Positions 23,819-35,150 of a DNA stretch of 64,000 nucleotides are shown in pieces. The stretch is from Fasciola hepatica (Eukaryota; Platyhelminthes; Trematoda; Plagiorchiida; Fasciolidae), in the NCBI GenBank assembly GCA_948099385.1, contig CANUEZ040000210.1, positions 379,501-443,500 of the forward strand, read 5' to 3'. A program made the position numbers and the translations under genes. The notes below the pieces were generated by a model, which saw only the letters and a list, made by a program, of their open reading frames with translations, made no database searches and was not told where the DNA came from. Positions within the stretch are counted from its first letter, which is position 1. Each line of letters opens with the position of its first letter.

Positions 23819-24517
23819 ATGAAGGATGATTGAAAGATCTAATCCGTCTGTTTATAAATAAACTCTGAGAAATATTCCATTCAGAAGGTGACCTTAGTGC
23901 GTGCTAGCGTGACTGAAATCAATAACAACCAAATGAAAGTTATCATCTGATTTGGTAACAAGAATTGATACGCACGAGTCACAGAAGAAATTCATACCTG
24001 TTTTGTTCAGTTTCGTTAACTCTAGTGAGAAAAATCTCTTGACTTCGAACTATCTCACTTCATTAGTACAAAAACAACAGTTTATATACGATGAACGATG
24101 GTCATAGTCAAATCCTGTCCAGCTCACTCATTGGTCCACCTGTTATTCACAGTCAGCTCCTCTGAGTAGTGAGTCTGGTAACAGACCCAGTTGGTTGATT
24201 CAGCTCAGACGACAGCTGGCATTTGATTGGTTCTTCGGTCCACTTCGTTCGCTTTGATATTGTTCTTGATTCAGGACAGGCGAAGACGTGCTGGCTGACC
24301 ATTAAACCATCTTCCTTTCAACTAAAAGAACCAAGCCGCCAGCTGACAATGTGCCGGCCCAGTACCCTACAAAACCTGATTGTGAACAGGACGGAGTTAT
24401 GCACAAAGTAATGGTTGTGTTTCTGTGGAGAGAAAATCTCTGATAACATGGCACCCTTTCATAGCCAGAAACATTTGAGGAGTAGTTGGAATTAAAATCA
24501 GATTTGCAGCCGATCTA
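23819..24517. other. Unassigned sequence
   Basis: A 62-codon plus frame (24223-24411) has no recognised domain. It lies just beyond the LTR-like copy on the minus strand, where internal retroelement sequence might be expected, but I see no gag or pol motif. Confidence 0.25.
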
Positions 24518-24965
24518 TGGTTGGGTATGATTAGTGGTTTTATAGAAGACATTCGAGAGCTGCCGGTGAACGTGTCTCCTATTAGGTCTAGCAGCGAAAT
24601 ACCAACGATATCCCCTCTATCGGACGAATAGAGAAGACGCAAGTCGGTTTACAGATGCGAGGTGTATTCTATATATCGTGGCACCGAAACAGTACCGATA
24701 CGACAGATACACAGAACGGAAAACGAACGAAACGCAACGGCTATGCAGAAAGCGAACCGCGAGCGTGCACAATCGGCGAACGACCGAAAGTGAAAGTGAT
24801 TTAAAACGAGGTCGACGGAAACCTCGGAAAAGTCAGTCCAGTAAAAGGTACGCAACTGGAGAACACTGAGGTCAATGTCAAACGTCAGAAAAGATCGTGG
24901 AGAAAATAGATCCAAAATGGTGTCCAGAAAATAGTCATTTTCTCAAAACGATCGAGGTCACTACA
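24518..24965 (-). mobile_element. LTR-like repeat, copy B (minus strand), possible solo LTR
   Basis: Read on the minus strand it starts TGTAGTGACCTCGATCG and ends near ...CCCAACCA, about 448 bp. It carries a TATA-like GATATATAGAATACACC about two-thirds along. The copy at 34705-35150 on the plus strand matches almost throughout; by eye I count roughly 20-25 differences over ~425 bp. TG...CA ends, length and an internal TATA box suit an LTR. I find no clear target-site duplication, no adjacent tRNA primer site and no partner LTR in the same orientation. Confidence 0.45.
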
Positions 24966-26235
24966 GTTTCTTCCAAGGTCTACTTTTTATTGTTTTATCC
25001 TAACAGTAACATTTTGAAGTACCCCTTCGCATGAGGCCTCCTTCTTTATATTGATTTAACTAGAATTCCTATGTGCAAATCACTCAAGCTTTCTGGCGAA
25101 CGCATGAGCTGAAGGTGCACTTTTGTAGTATTCGAATGTTTTGCTGAAAGTTAGAGTATCTCCATCTCGGAAGGAAAAATGCAACCGAGAAGCAACTGCC
25201 GAATGGTTTTCTTGCAATTCTTGCTCTAAAATAGCACTGATTGTCTGATCTGTTGGTAGCGCGGACGATATAGTCGGGGTTCTTCAGATGTGAGCGACTT
25301 GAGAAAGTGGTACCACGCTGAAATCAAAAATGGCGATAAACGAGAAAAAGTGCCTAGCAAATCAAGAGCTGGTTAGAGATAAACTGTTTTCAGTTTATTC
25401 ATGTGAAGACGTATCGAGATTGGAAATGGAAATTTAGCCGTCCGTACTAAGAAACTCCGTTAGAATGGTCTGGTACAGTTCCCATGCTATCCATCACAGT
25501 TTTTATTTCCCTCGTATTTTTCTCATCAGCTCAGGCCACCAGTTTCCAAGCAGACCACTACCAATAGCCTCCACGCCCGCAAGATCATTGCATGTCCACT
25601 GCAATTGTGTCACACAATTTTAACCTGGTTTCCATGACGTGTTCATTGATTTTAACCGGTATCTGTCTGGGGTCCACTTTTTGGCCTTATCTGTTCTTAC
25701 CGCACTGATTCCTGACAGATTTTATCTCGCATTACTTTTCTACCCGTATTGCTATATGTACTCTGACCTAGGGGTATCCATGACCCGTTCTGTTCTCACA
25801 TCGTAATAGCTTGAGTTACCTGACTAAGCCCCACAGCTCAGGTGAAATTATCTTTCTCTCTGTATCTGCCTTATCCTCGTGAATGACTGAAACTGCACAT
25901 CCCTCTATGATCATGCACTTTCTGGTACCCATGCTATTCCGTTTGTTCTTCACACAGCTTCTGTGTGTGTTCCCTTGAGCGATTACTTCTCTTCCGACCG
26001 TTCATTGGTCAAAAAGCTCCCCATAAATAAGGATCTTCTTTGCAAACCACTTGAACTGCAGCTGCATCGCCGTTTTGTGCGTTTTCTGTCCATTGTAGCC
26101 TGAGCGATCTGAACCCTTTGTTAAAAATCTTGTTCCTGTGATCGATTTGCACACAGTTTGAGGTATGTTATCGTTATTTTTCGATTATTTGTCCCGCTGT
26201 ACACGTAGTAAAGCGAGCTTCAGTTCTCTGTCAAG
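24966..26235. other. Pyrimidine-rich unassigned region
   Basis: From about 25490 the plus strand is rich in C and T and has no long frame. It leads into the 26236-26310 block that matches the 3' end of the PLE at 57.3 kb, so much of it may be old PLE 3' untranslated sequence. I could not find endonuclease homology in it. Confidence 0.3.
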
Positions 26236-26310
26236 GGCCCAGTGATCGTTTATCTGTGATTCACTCAATTTCGGGATGACAGTCCTGTACAATACCCATT
26301 ACCGTCATTT
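26236..26310 (+). repeat. Orphan PLE 3'-end-like block
   Basis: TTCTCTGTCAAGGGCCC, CGTTTATCTGTGATTCACTC and CCTGTACAATACC align in order with 53472-53550 and 57318-57380. At 57.3 kb this block is the last PLE-side sequence before the split Tc1 element resumes, which suggests it is a PLE 3' terminus. Confidence 0.45.
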
Positions 26311-26556
26311 AATAATGGTCCTCTGTTTCCGAAAAGGTACTCAAATGGGTTTCCTTCTTAATTAACTGGTTCATACCAACTGAAGAGGAAAGTGCGTCTT
26401 GAGTTGCAGCTCAGGTGTGAGTATACTACGTGATATTTAGAACAAAACCAAAAAAACAAATTAGCTTGATTTCGGTTAATTCGTCTTCTGGCCTGAATAG
26501 TTACGTGTATAACGCACTAACTGCCTTCAAACCTACCCTATTTTTTTGCCATTAAG

Positions 26557-27454
26557 CTTGAACGGAACCACTTATGGTGTCCTAATTTGGCATGCAGACG
26601 TTTCAACTCACAGCTATAATAAATACGCAAGTGGATTCAGTGGGACAGATAATTTGAATAATCCTGGAAAAAATTGTCTGAGACGATGGAAAGTGCTATC
26701 AAAGCCACCTCTGGCAGAAAGACAAAAAGTCGAACTGGTTTGCAAACTCAGCGATCTTTGTCGGAAGAGATTCATTTTCGATAATCAGGGATGCTTGATT
26801 GACCAGTGTACAAGCCATACGTGATTCGTGAAGGAGTTTCAGTCAAGCTGTACATTCTGGTTAGGAGTAGCGGTCTCCGATTTATCGAAACAAGGGGTTG
26901 GAGCGAGGTCCAAGGTTTTCCGAGCTGGGACAGGAAAAGCGACTGGCATATTAAGACTCAGGTATATGCACATGCTACAGGTATGTCCACTAGTGGTTGT
27001 CAAGCTATGATTATCTTTAAACAAATTTTGCACAGATCTTGAAAGGGAAAAACAAATTTTCTTCTCGAAATCGCCTAGTGGACAAGCCTTAATTGACCTG
27101 AGTGGGCGAGCTTGTCTCTGTAGTCAAGTTAGCTGAGGGACCGATTGTGGTAAACAAATCCGGTTAACCGAACGGGATCACTAGTACACGGGTTTGAGCG
27201 AACCCTTTGAAGCTTACGTGCGCATCCGCTGGAAAACCGACTCAATCAGTGAGTATCTATCCGCAGTCATTTTGCTAAGACATAAAGTCAGCAGCTCTAA
27301 AAGGGGAGTGATGTTCTGTCGACCAAAAGGGATCAGCATCAAAACTGCTTCATATCGGGTTTTGGAAGGTATTCGAATCGACTCCCGGCGAACTGGCGCA
27401 GGTGACTTCACTGTAAATCTTGTGCAGGCTTTAGATTCACTTTCCAGGATTTAA
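26557..27454 (+). CDS. Candidate multi-exon gene fragment, unknown protein
   Basis: Exon-like segments can be chained with the frame kept open. 26557-26807 follows the acceptor TTTTTTTGCCATTAAG and ends CAGT|GTACAA. 26843-26961 follows AAGGAGTTTCAG and ends at a good ACTCAG|GTATAT donor. A weaker acceptor (GGGATCACTAG) opens 27185-27454, ending in TAA. The first intron would be only 35 bp. The peptide is about 214 residues. Its first part is Cys- and basic-rich (KVELVCKLSDLCRKRF), the second contains RGWSEVQGFPSWDRK, and the last contains IRIDSRRTGAGDF. No domain recognised; the third exon is least certain. Confidence 0.35.
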
Positions 27455-28255
27455 ATTAAAAGTAACAAATAAGCTGGGACACAAGTGTAGAAAAAGAGGA
27501 TGGTGCGTGAAAATACGATTTGATTTAGGGAGATTTTGCACGCAGTTCAGTAATGATCACATATTTGGTCATCAGTACACAACCAAAGTACGGCACAGGT
27601 GAATTCAAGCAAAAAAGCGAATCAGCAAATGGGATTATAGCCAACTGTAGTATGCTTTCTAAAGAGAATTAGGGACTGTAATATTCTGAAAACAGTTCTG
27701 AATTTGAAATGAGCTGCCTGAGCTTACCAAAACGTTTTTTCACAGTCAGATGAAGCAGACAGATTTTCGTGGAAATACACATTTGTGCATTTCGGTGTCA
27801 ATATTACTCTTATTGTTGTGAAGGTGGTTATCATTATAATAATACTACGGCTTATTACATTTAGAATAGAAATACTAAGTGAAATCATGTGTTGTGAGTA
27901 CATACCGGTGGACTTTTTTGAATGCTTAATACTTGTTTGAAAAGACCCATGATCACATCAGATAAACAACATTGGAGAGCGAACCGTTATTTCAATGATT
28001 CCTAATCTTGCCCCTACACATCATATGGGTAACAGATGGGCATTTGATTGGCCGGTGGCCGGGTTGAAAGATACTTTCATAAGCTTCCTCCACACCACAA
28101 ACCTATTCTAAAAATGGCCATTGATTCGGACAACAGCCAATCAAATGCAAAACTGTCATGCATACGATGTATGACAGCAAGATTAGGAATCACCGAAAAC
28201 AACTACTGGCCGTACAATGTTGCTTATTTACTTCATTTATTATTCAGTTTGCGAT
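27455..28255. other. Unassigned sequence
   Basis: A plus frame at 28048-28311 runs into a repeat-like block and has no recognised domain. Nothing else is supported. Confidence 0.3.
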
Positions 28256-28310
28256 TGAATAGATATTCAGTAACACAGCGTTGTCAGAAAAGTTTTGCTT
28301 ATCACGGGTA
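28256..28310. repeat. Short MITE-arm-like block
   Basis: CAGTAACACAGCGTTGTCAGAAAAG resembles one arm (CGGTAACACTGCGTTATCGGAAATG) of the fold-back element at 61142-61320. No opposite arm is visible nearby. Confidence 0.35.
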
Positions 28311-28384
28311 AAGTTTCTGAACAATGGTTTGCCCGCTAGCTAAGACTTGCCACAAACGTGCCCATGTAAGGTGAACGACGAATT

Positions 28385-28840
28385 TCTGATAACCACTGGT
28401 CTGATTTAGAGCTATCTGGTGCGCAGCCTCCCTGTCCAAGCATTTCCTTCCGGTCTTTTCACCAGATCAACCAGAATCGGAGCCTAAAACTTCTAGCTTT
28501 TTGTGAGGCTGTGTTGATGAGTAGCCTTCGGCCTCCACTGTGTGCACAGACACCTTTGACCTACAATGTGTGCTTGCCGTGGCTGTAACCAATCAGGTTT
28601 ACCGGATCGTTTCCTAATTTCGTTCCACACTGGCTATTCCATTGTTTTGCTCTGTACCCCATTCAGCACGAATTCGCATGTTTTAGGTACGCGATTGAGA
28701 AGACTAAAAGAAAAGCTTGCATCTCGTAATTTATGTCTTCTATCTGTTTTGATGAACTGGATCAAGGGAACCCAATGTTTCAAACAAACACAGATAGTCT
28801 GTTTCGTGAATCGGTATCGTATTTCAACCACGAGATCATA
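28385..28840 (+). mobile_element. PLE copy 2, 5'-truncated 3' end
   Basis: The plus strand encodes the end of a PLE endonuclease: SLKLLAFCEAVLM, then CAQTPLTYNVCLPWL and a stop at about 28585. It corresponds to PKLLAFSETVLI and QNVCLPW in copy 1. The following ~250 bp contains AAGCTTGCATCTCGTAATTTA and TGGATCAAGGGAACCCAATG, matching the 3' tail of copy 1. RT and the YIG motif are absent, as in a 5'-truncated insertion. Open frames listed on either strand here are accidental. Confidence 0.7.
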
Positions 28841-28911
28841 TTATTAGATTGAAAACTGGTCTTTCTGCCGCTTTATAATATATAGTAGGCCTGTATTATG
28901 CGCTACGCTAA

Positions 28912-29175
28912 ATGACTTTCAATGAACTATTACCAAATATTTCCTCTGGTCTAAGCAATGAATTTCTGGCCACAGGTCACTTTTGCTACCACGTCAGAGA
29001 ATTATGTTATCGCATATACTCGGATTTCTCGGAAACCGGTAACCCAGTCCGCTTTAAGCTCAAACACCTCCGGAACATGTTAATTAAAAATCGCTGTATG
29101 TATGGAGATTTTAATGTTATATTAGGTGTTCAAATTTTTATCCAGCATTCTGTTTACGCAGAAGCATCTGAATGA
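28912..29175 (+). CDS. Weak candidate ORF, 87 codons
   Basis: A true ATG opens MTFNELLPNISSGLSNEFL and the frame ends at a TGA at 29173. A TATAATATATAG sits about 35 bp upstream. The peptide is balanced in composition (a KLKHLRNMLIKNR basic patch), but I recognise no family. Confidence 0.2.
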   Translation: MTFNELLPNISSGLSNEFLATGHFCYHVRELCYRIYSDFSETGNPVRFKLKHLRNMLIKNRCMYGDFNVILGVQIFIQHSVYAEASE

Positions 29176-29454
29176 ATTTTTCCTTCAACTGATTACGAAA
29201 AATCCACTAAGGACCATCTAATTGGGAGTAAGCATGGGCATTGTATTCCGGTCACTAACAACAAAGGTCTTTGTGTTTCGTTACCGTCTACGTTCACGCA
29301 GTTTGCCTGTGGGGGGAGCTTTAGTAGCATCTTCCACCTTCATGGGGCATTTTTCTCAGCATCAACCGATTTATCCGTTTCATACCTAAGCTCTGTATGT
29401 ACTTTTGATGCAGCTTTGGGTTATTACGTCAGCTTGTCATGTTTGGTCACCTTA

Positions 29455-29660
29455 AATGGTTTCGTATTATGCAAGGGCCAGTGTTCCTCCACGGTTGTTG
29501 CTCGTGTTTGATCTGCAAAATATAACACACAGAAAATTCCGCGAGCACGAAGCTCAATACGTATCTCATCGGGAACCCACTCTTACGTGAATCGAGAACA
29601 ATATGTCTGCCAACAGCCTGCTCACTGCAGGTTGGTTCAAAACTACCGCTGATAAGCAAG
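29455..29660. repeat. Unclassified interspersed repeat R3, copy 1
   Basis: Blocks GTTGCTCGTGTTTGATCTGC, ACAGAAAATTCC, TCATCGGGAACCCAC and GCCAACAGCCTGCTCACTGC recur in order at 37595-37790 and 41165-41370. No protein homology. The 122-codon minus frame across it (29447-29815) is probably not coding, since the other copies do not preserve it. Confidence 0.55.
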
Positions 29661-31679
29661 GTGAGTTTAGTAATATTTCGTGCATTACGTAGGGTAAGAC
29701 GGCATATCGAGGAGTGGTTTGCAAAAGCCAAAACACGATAAGTAAGAAAGGGATTCTTAGCGACCAGTGATCGGAGAGTAGCAATTTTGTCGTGCTGCGG
29801 TTTGAGAGAAAACAAATCGATTTTTACGGAGTGGTGGTTACATCAGTTATCCACCACTTTCAGTTACGTCATCTATTCAAGTGAAGAGAGGTATCCTGTT
29901 TGTAAGCAAGCGACGGTGCTCAGCTAGGCTAACTGGAGGGACTTTACGGATCGCTTCTAAAATCCGTGTTATAGATTGTAAATCCGCTGCTTCGGTAGCG
30001 GTTAGTTGCCTGTGTCGAACTACTATTAACACGTCCGTCGAGGCAATGCAAATCACCCTGAATACGTCTTACTCATTCAGAATGTGTCCCGTGTGGATAA
30101 GAGGCATAACCATAGTACTAAAAATAGTCATCTGGTTTCCACTGCGGAAACAAATCAATTTGTGCTCTTTGATACTTTGAGAAAACTAACTTGACGTCCA
30201 ATCTACGTAGCTTCTCCAACATGAGGAAACAGATAAAGTCAGAACAGTTACTTTATCCTTGGATATCAGAGAGATTACTGGTCGACTGTTAAAGGTTACG
30301 CCTGATGATGCCATAGGTAATGTACAATCCATGACCTTTTTCAGTCGTTTAGTCACAAGATCTCATTTGAGGAGTCCCCTTTGAAAGGCCATCTTGTGTG
30401 TGTAGCTCTGTTCACCTCACTGCTGCTACTGGGAATTCATTAGGGTTTTTCGACAAATCCTTCTATGAAATCCTTCTGACCAAACTGCTCAGAATAACAG
30501 TTATTCATAAGTTCATGCTTGTGGCACTCTGGTTTCTGAACTACCCTGTCTTCTGGGCACATCTTTTTGATGCTTACGGCAACAGACCAAACAAGATTGC
30601 GCTTGTATTTCAGGAGAACAAAATTAGCAACTAGGGTGTACTGTCCTGCCGTAAATGTGCATGGGAAAACTATGTTCGTTGAATCAAACAGCACCTCTTT
30701 CGCATATTGTGAGGGAATGCGCCCAGCTCGTTGCTAATAGACTGCCTGGTTCAATGAAGCAGACGGCACCTGATCGGCTGACCAGAAACACCTACAAGAT
30801 CAGAGCCAGTCAGGCGATCAATGGGTCGGTCGGCGATTAACATTCGACCAGAGCCAAATCAACCAATCCGGGAGCAGCCAGATAAACCAGCCAGATGGGC
30901 CGTTTAGGTCTATCAATTGACCAGTGAGCTTTTATGGACGGCTTTGTTTATGCCGAGCGCATATCTTATATAAATATTATATTCTGTACCAATATAAAGA
31001 AAATGATTCTGAGGCAGAACTGAGCTCTCACTAGAGCTAGTGGGACGGAACACAACACATACCTCGTTATCGCGTTTGTTTTCCCATAGTCTTATGGAGT
31101 TCTTTGGTAGGGTAAACGGTTCAATTATATTCCTGGATGTGCAGCTTCCACGTAGGACGTGGAGAGAGCTAAGAAATCAGCAAAACAATATAACGAGCGA
31201 CAGCCCGCCTTGGATAGGATATTCAAGTGACTTTTCATGCATTCAGCAGAGTTTCGCAGCAGTATTTGAAGCACCATATAAGGTGCCCGTGCGTCGGAGG
31301 AAGTAACGAACTGGGCGACGGTCAATCACAGCCTACGCGAGCCCCTTAAACAGCTGCGCCACAACTCTCGTCCGTTTTCGTTGGAATTATTCTGTTAACA
31401 CAGTCCTTTACCGTGATACTAACTTCAGGAAAATATTTAAAATAATTTGTTATCAATAAGAAACAAGCATCGACAAGTCTCACGTCAACTACCATCAAGT
31501 AACAACAACGTGAATCGGGGCCATCATGTGAAGAAAAGCAAAAGTGATGAATATGGGTAGGCCTTAGTAGCACACCAAGTGGTTATATGACAGTTTTCTG
31601 CATCCTGTGTAACAACTTGCGTTCTTGGTTCAACAAGCCTCCGGAAGTGGCTTACCTGTCTATGGATCGAACTTTTTAA
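29661..31679. other. Unassigned sequence, possible retroelement relics
   Basis: Near 30700 a plus frame reads LSHIVRECAQLVANRL, faintly like the zinc-binding tail of a LINE ORF. Near 31260 a frame reads FEAPYKVPVRR, faintly like an LTR-element integrase tail. Both are too short to call. TATATAAAT at 30967-30975 has no associated gene. Confidence 0.25.
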
Positions 31680-31689
31680 AATGGGTGTG

Positions 31690-32060
31690 CTATGTCTTCA
31701 GAAAACCTGGCTGAATGCCGACGTGGATGATTCCGTGGTGGAAGTGGAAGATTATTCAGCTTTTTTTGGGCAGAATAGACGGGATTTCGCGGAGAAAAAA
31801 GGTGGTAGCATTTTCATTTATACCAATTCCAAGTGGAGCAGCTAATCCAGTGTCATTTCCCTCTCCTCCAATGAGATTAACAGTGTGCCTGACTCGCGTT
31901 GCCGTAAATTTTCTCACTTTGACCATATTATTATCGCGAATGTTTATGTAGCCCACAAGGCCTAGTTAACGCCTTCTGTGATTCATTCCTACCTTTCCTT
32001 ATACCCTTTGTAGGTGATAATCTTCAGGCCATTGTAGGAGACTTGAATCATACTTCTGTG
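31690..32060 (+). pseudogene. LINE apurinic-like endonuclease pseudogene
   Basis: A single frame is open from about 31680 to 31842, encoding the N-terminal endonuclease strand (LQKTWLNADVDDSVV...GGSIFIYTN), then continues after a stop with HFDHIIIANVYVAHKA. In this LINE group the domain nicks target DNA. The catalytic His region is not visible. Confidence 0.65.
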
Positions 32061-32309
32061 TATCCCCCCTCGTCTTGTAATTTCGATGATAATTGTTTTA
32101 TCCCGACCCTTTGTGACTTACAGTGATTGTATTCTAACTAACCATCCAGAGCTTTTCTCCGTTGGACTAAGCATGCCCCTTAGCACCGGTTTTCGTATAA
32201 TAATACATATTCTTCTAAAAAAAAGTGCTCAACACATGGTCAATTACCTTACACACAGACTTGGCAAATCCATTTTCCTCACCGGAACTTATCCAAAGGA
32301 ATCCATTCA

Positions 32310-34132
32310 TTGTTCAACTGTTCTTTGTCTCTCGCCACCTCCCGGCTACATTACAGCTTTAGCCATTCCTTTTCGGTACACTTTATGACCAAAATTACAA
32401 ACCACATCTTTAGCATTTGCCGTCCCACCGAAAAGGTTTACTTCCATCTAGGAAGAATGGTCTCACCCTATCTAAAAGGATTACGCAGAAAGAAGGAGTT
32501 AGCCTACAGGACGCGCAGTCCACCTGAGGTCAGTAGACCACCCAGCTTGATCGAAAAAGAAATCAGACGTCTGAACTTTATATTCGCTCAGCTGTTTCTG
32601 CACTTCAGGAACATCAAATACAGATGGCATGGAATCAACTCACCCTGTGGTCATAATATGGGTCTCCTTTCTGATGATATGGGAGTTGACTCTCTGAATT
32701 CTCAGTTCATTCGTCACTCGCATAACCCACTCCCAGAGTTTCATCAGACCAACAATTCAGAAATTGGAAAGTTCGCTAGCGGGTAGGTTTACAAACCGCT
32801 CAAGTTTGCTCAGTTGACCAATGCTTCCGAACCTGATGGGGCTGGACCTCTCTCTGAGCTAATGACTACTAGTATCAATCATTCACTTGAATCGTTCTCC
32901 ATTTCTGACTGCTGGCATCTTGTCACAATCATTCCCATACCAAAAGGGTAGAGTAACCAAATGAGAACCAAGAAGTTCCGTCCAAATACACTTTCCTCGT
33001 CGGCCTTGAAGCTAGCTAAACGTGATGTTCTTCAACGCCTTCAAAAGGCAGTCTGAAGTCCCACTGACGAAAGTCAGTTTGCGCATAAAACCCGGGGCTG
33101 CACGATGGATGCAGTGGCGTGCACAGTTCATTACTCTTCCACACACTTGCTTAACTGCCTGAAAGACTGCTTCTCGGGTAAAGTCAATGCACCGAAGTTA
33201 GAAGAAAAGTCCCCAGACATCTCTTAGGCTGTAAAGGTGTTCACCAACGAGCTGTTCTTTCTCCGTACTTACTCACTACTTACATTGGTGATTTAAATGC
33301 ATCCCATCTAGCCCGTCTATTCAAGTATGCGGGAGACTTTGTCTTGGCTCGATCTGTCCCCAGTAGCCCGATTTAGATGGATTTCGTGAAAATATTTCAC
33401 ATATCCAAAACATTTCTGCACAGTCCAATCTTGTGTTAAGCAATAGTAAAAGCCAAGAGTGCATTTTTCTACTTCGCAGTCTCGTTTTATAGAAGGTAAC
33501 ACCACTAATTACTCTGCTCCTCTTTCACGTGTAAACAGTGTTAAATATCTCGACGTGGCATTACAAGGGAATTCGCATTGGTCTTCACATATAGAAATTA
33601 CTGTTGGAAAATTGCGTGTAATATCCTCTCAAATTCGTAAACGTCCACAGTTCAGTGCTCCGCTGTCTGATATTTCTTCCTTCGTACACCAGTGTATATT
33701 TCCCATAATTCTGCATTACTCTCCCATAGTTTTTCCTGGTCTGTTGAAAAAGGACTACATAATCTTTCGGATAGGTCTGTAAGTCGTCGGTCTTGTTTTT
33801 GGTATTCCCCTAAGAGACCTCATATCGGTAAGCACACAGCGGCCTCCATTGTATTCGTTGAGAAGATCACAAACGGCTATTCACACCCAAAGCTTTGGGG
33901 CCTTTCTCTAAATCACTCACACCGGTTGACCCGTTTCATGTTTCACCGACATCCGTCAAAGTTGTTGCTGTACAGAACTTCTGTAGTTCCTTTCGTCGCA
34001 CGAGTTTTAGCAAACAAGGCTGAGGTTTTATCTGAACCATTAAAGGATTCTAGTGCGCGAAACCTTTTCTTTTTTTCTCCAGGGAGGAAAAACACCGTAA
34101 AACGTGCTCAAGCCAGTATAATAATGACGTAA
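32310..34132 (+). pseudogene. LINE reverse transcriptase pseudogene
   Basis: Frames at 32310-32786, 33459-33782 and 33692-34132 are pieces of one ORF2-type protein shifted relative to each other. Between them, frame-corrected reading gives the GVPQG-equivalent GVHQR and the YADD-equivalent YAGD. The final piece (HPKLWGLSLNHSHRLTRFMF) resembles the C-terminal domain after the thumb. Confidence 0.7.
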
Positions 34133-34164
34133 TATTAAGATAATTCAATTACAGGCAGCGGCAG

Positions 34165-34240
34165 GATTTGAGTCTCTGACGTCCGAGGTGGTAGGTAAAC
34201 TTTGAAATCCAATGCACCACCACCAGTCCAGTAGCTGAGC
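34165..34240 (-). repeat. tRNA-derived SINE fragment, family B (minus strand)
   Basis: On the minus strand this reads TTACCTACCACCTCGGACGTCAGAGACTCAAATCC, with the B-box-like GACTCAAATCC. The copy at 49330-49400 has CTACCACCTCGGAGGTCAGAGGTTCGAATCC. It directly follows the dead LINE. Confidence 0.5.
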
Positions 34241-34704
34241 TATTGCGGTAATCTTATCGGACGTCAGTAACTCAAAAGAATATCTGGTGATACTCACCGA
34301 CAAGGTCAACGATACGCAGTAAATGACCTGGTTTTAACGACTGAGCTAACCCGGGCGAAATTCACGGCTGACAGAGATCCAGAAAAATACGTGAATGACA
34401 CCAGCAGCTCGATCATATGCATAATACAACATGCAAGTGGATTTCCCAGCATCTTTATGATCCGGTTCCTCTTGCATGCATGTATTATGTATTATAATGT
34501 GTAGTATTCTAACACTTATTCTGTATCGGTATAAGATAATTCTCGATGAAGTGCAAGTGTATAACTCATCACAAGAAGTTTACACGAATAGTATTTGTAT
34601 AGCTTCTGCTACTGACTGGTTAAGAATTGTCCACTGAAATGCACATCCGACAAGTTCGGGCTGAGGCTGAGGCCCTGGGGCGCATAACTATGCGCAACAC
34701 AGCA

Positions 34705-35150
34705 TGTAGTGACCTCGATCGTTTTGAGATGACTATTTTCTGGACACCATTTTGGATCTATTTTCTCTACGATCTTTTCTGACGTTTGACATCAACCTTA
34801 TAGTGTTCTCCGGTTGCGTACGCTTTACTGGACTGACTTTTCCGAGGTTTCCATCGACCTCGTTTTAAATCACTTTCACTTTCGGTCGTTCGCCGATTGT
34901 GCACGCTCGCGGTTCGCTTTCTGTATAGCCGTCGAGTTTCGTTTCGTTTTCCGTTCGGTGTATCCCTCATATCGGTACTGTTTCGGTGCCACGATATATA
35001 GAATACACCTCGCATCTGTAAACCGACTTGCGTCTTCTCTATTCGTCCGATAGAGGGGATATCGTTGGTATTTCGCTGCTAGACCCAATAGGAGACACGT
35101 TCACCGGCCGCTCTCGAACTTCTTCTATAAGCCCACCACCAGTCTATCCA
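34705..35150 (+). mobile_element. LTR-like repeat, copy A (plus strand), possible solo LTR
   Basis: Starts TGTAGTGACCTCGATCG and runs ~446 bp to about CTATCCA. It is the opposite-strand partner of 24518-24965. GATATATAGAATACACC at about 34993-35009 could be a TATA box, with AATAGGAGACACGTTCACCGG downstream. The copy is CpG-rich compared with its surroundings. The last ~20 bp diverge from copy B, so the 3' boundary is uncertain. Several short open frames on both strands across the two copies are by-products. Confidence 0.45.

Larger units (their letters stand above)
31680..34135 (+). mobile_element. CR1/Jockey-like LINE, long degenerate copy
   Basis: The region has LINE domain order. An apurinic-type endonuclease start reads LQKTWLNADVDDSVVEVEDY then KKGGSIFIYTNSK (31690-31850), then VGDLNHTS (about 32037). 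The RT palm includes CKGVHQRAVLSPYLLTTYIG (about 33230-33290) and FKYAGDFVLARS (about 33320-33355). A C-terminal domain with VNSVKYLDVALQGNSHW follows (about 33535-33585) and runs to about 34132. YADD has become YAGD, so catalysis would be lost, and stops and shifts occur throughout. About 2.45 kb survives. Confidence 0.8.

Noticed and set aside
30655..30840. LINE zinc-knuckle tail (HIVREC)
   Set aside because: Single short motif with no RT sequence upstream in any frame.
31040..31306. LTR-retroelement integrase C-terminus (FEAPYKVPVRR)
   Set aside because: Only about seven residues fit the pattern and the following sequence lacks the expected -DRLKPA- block.
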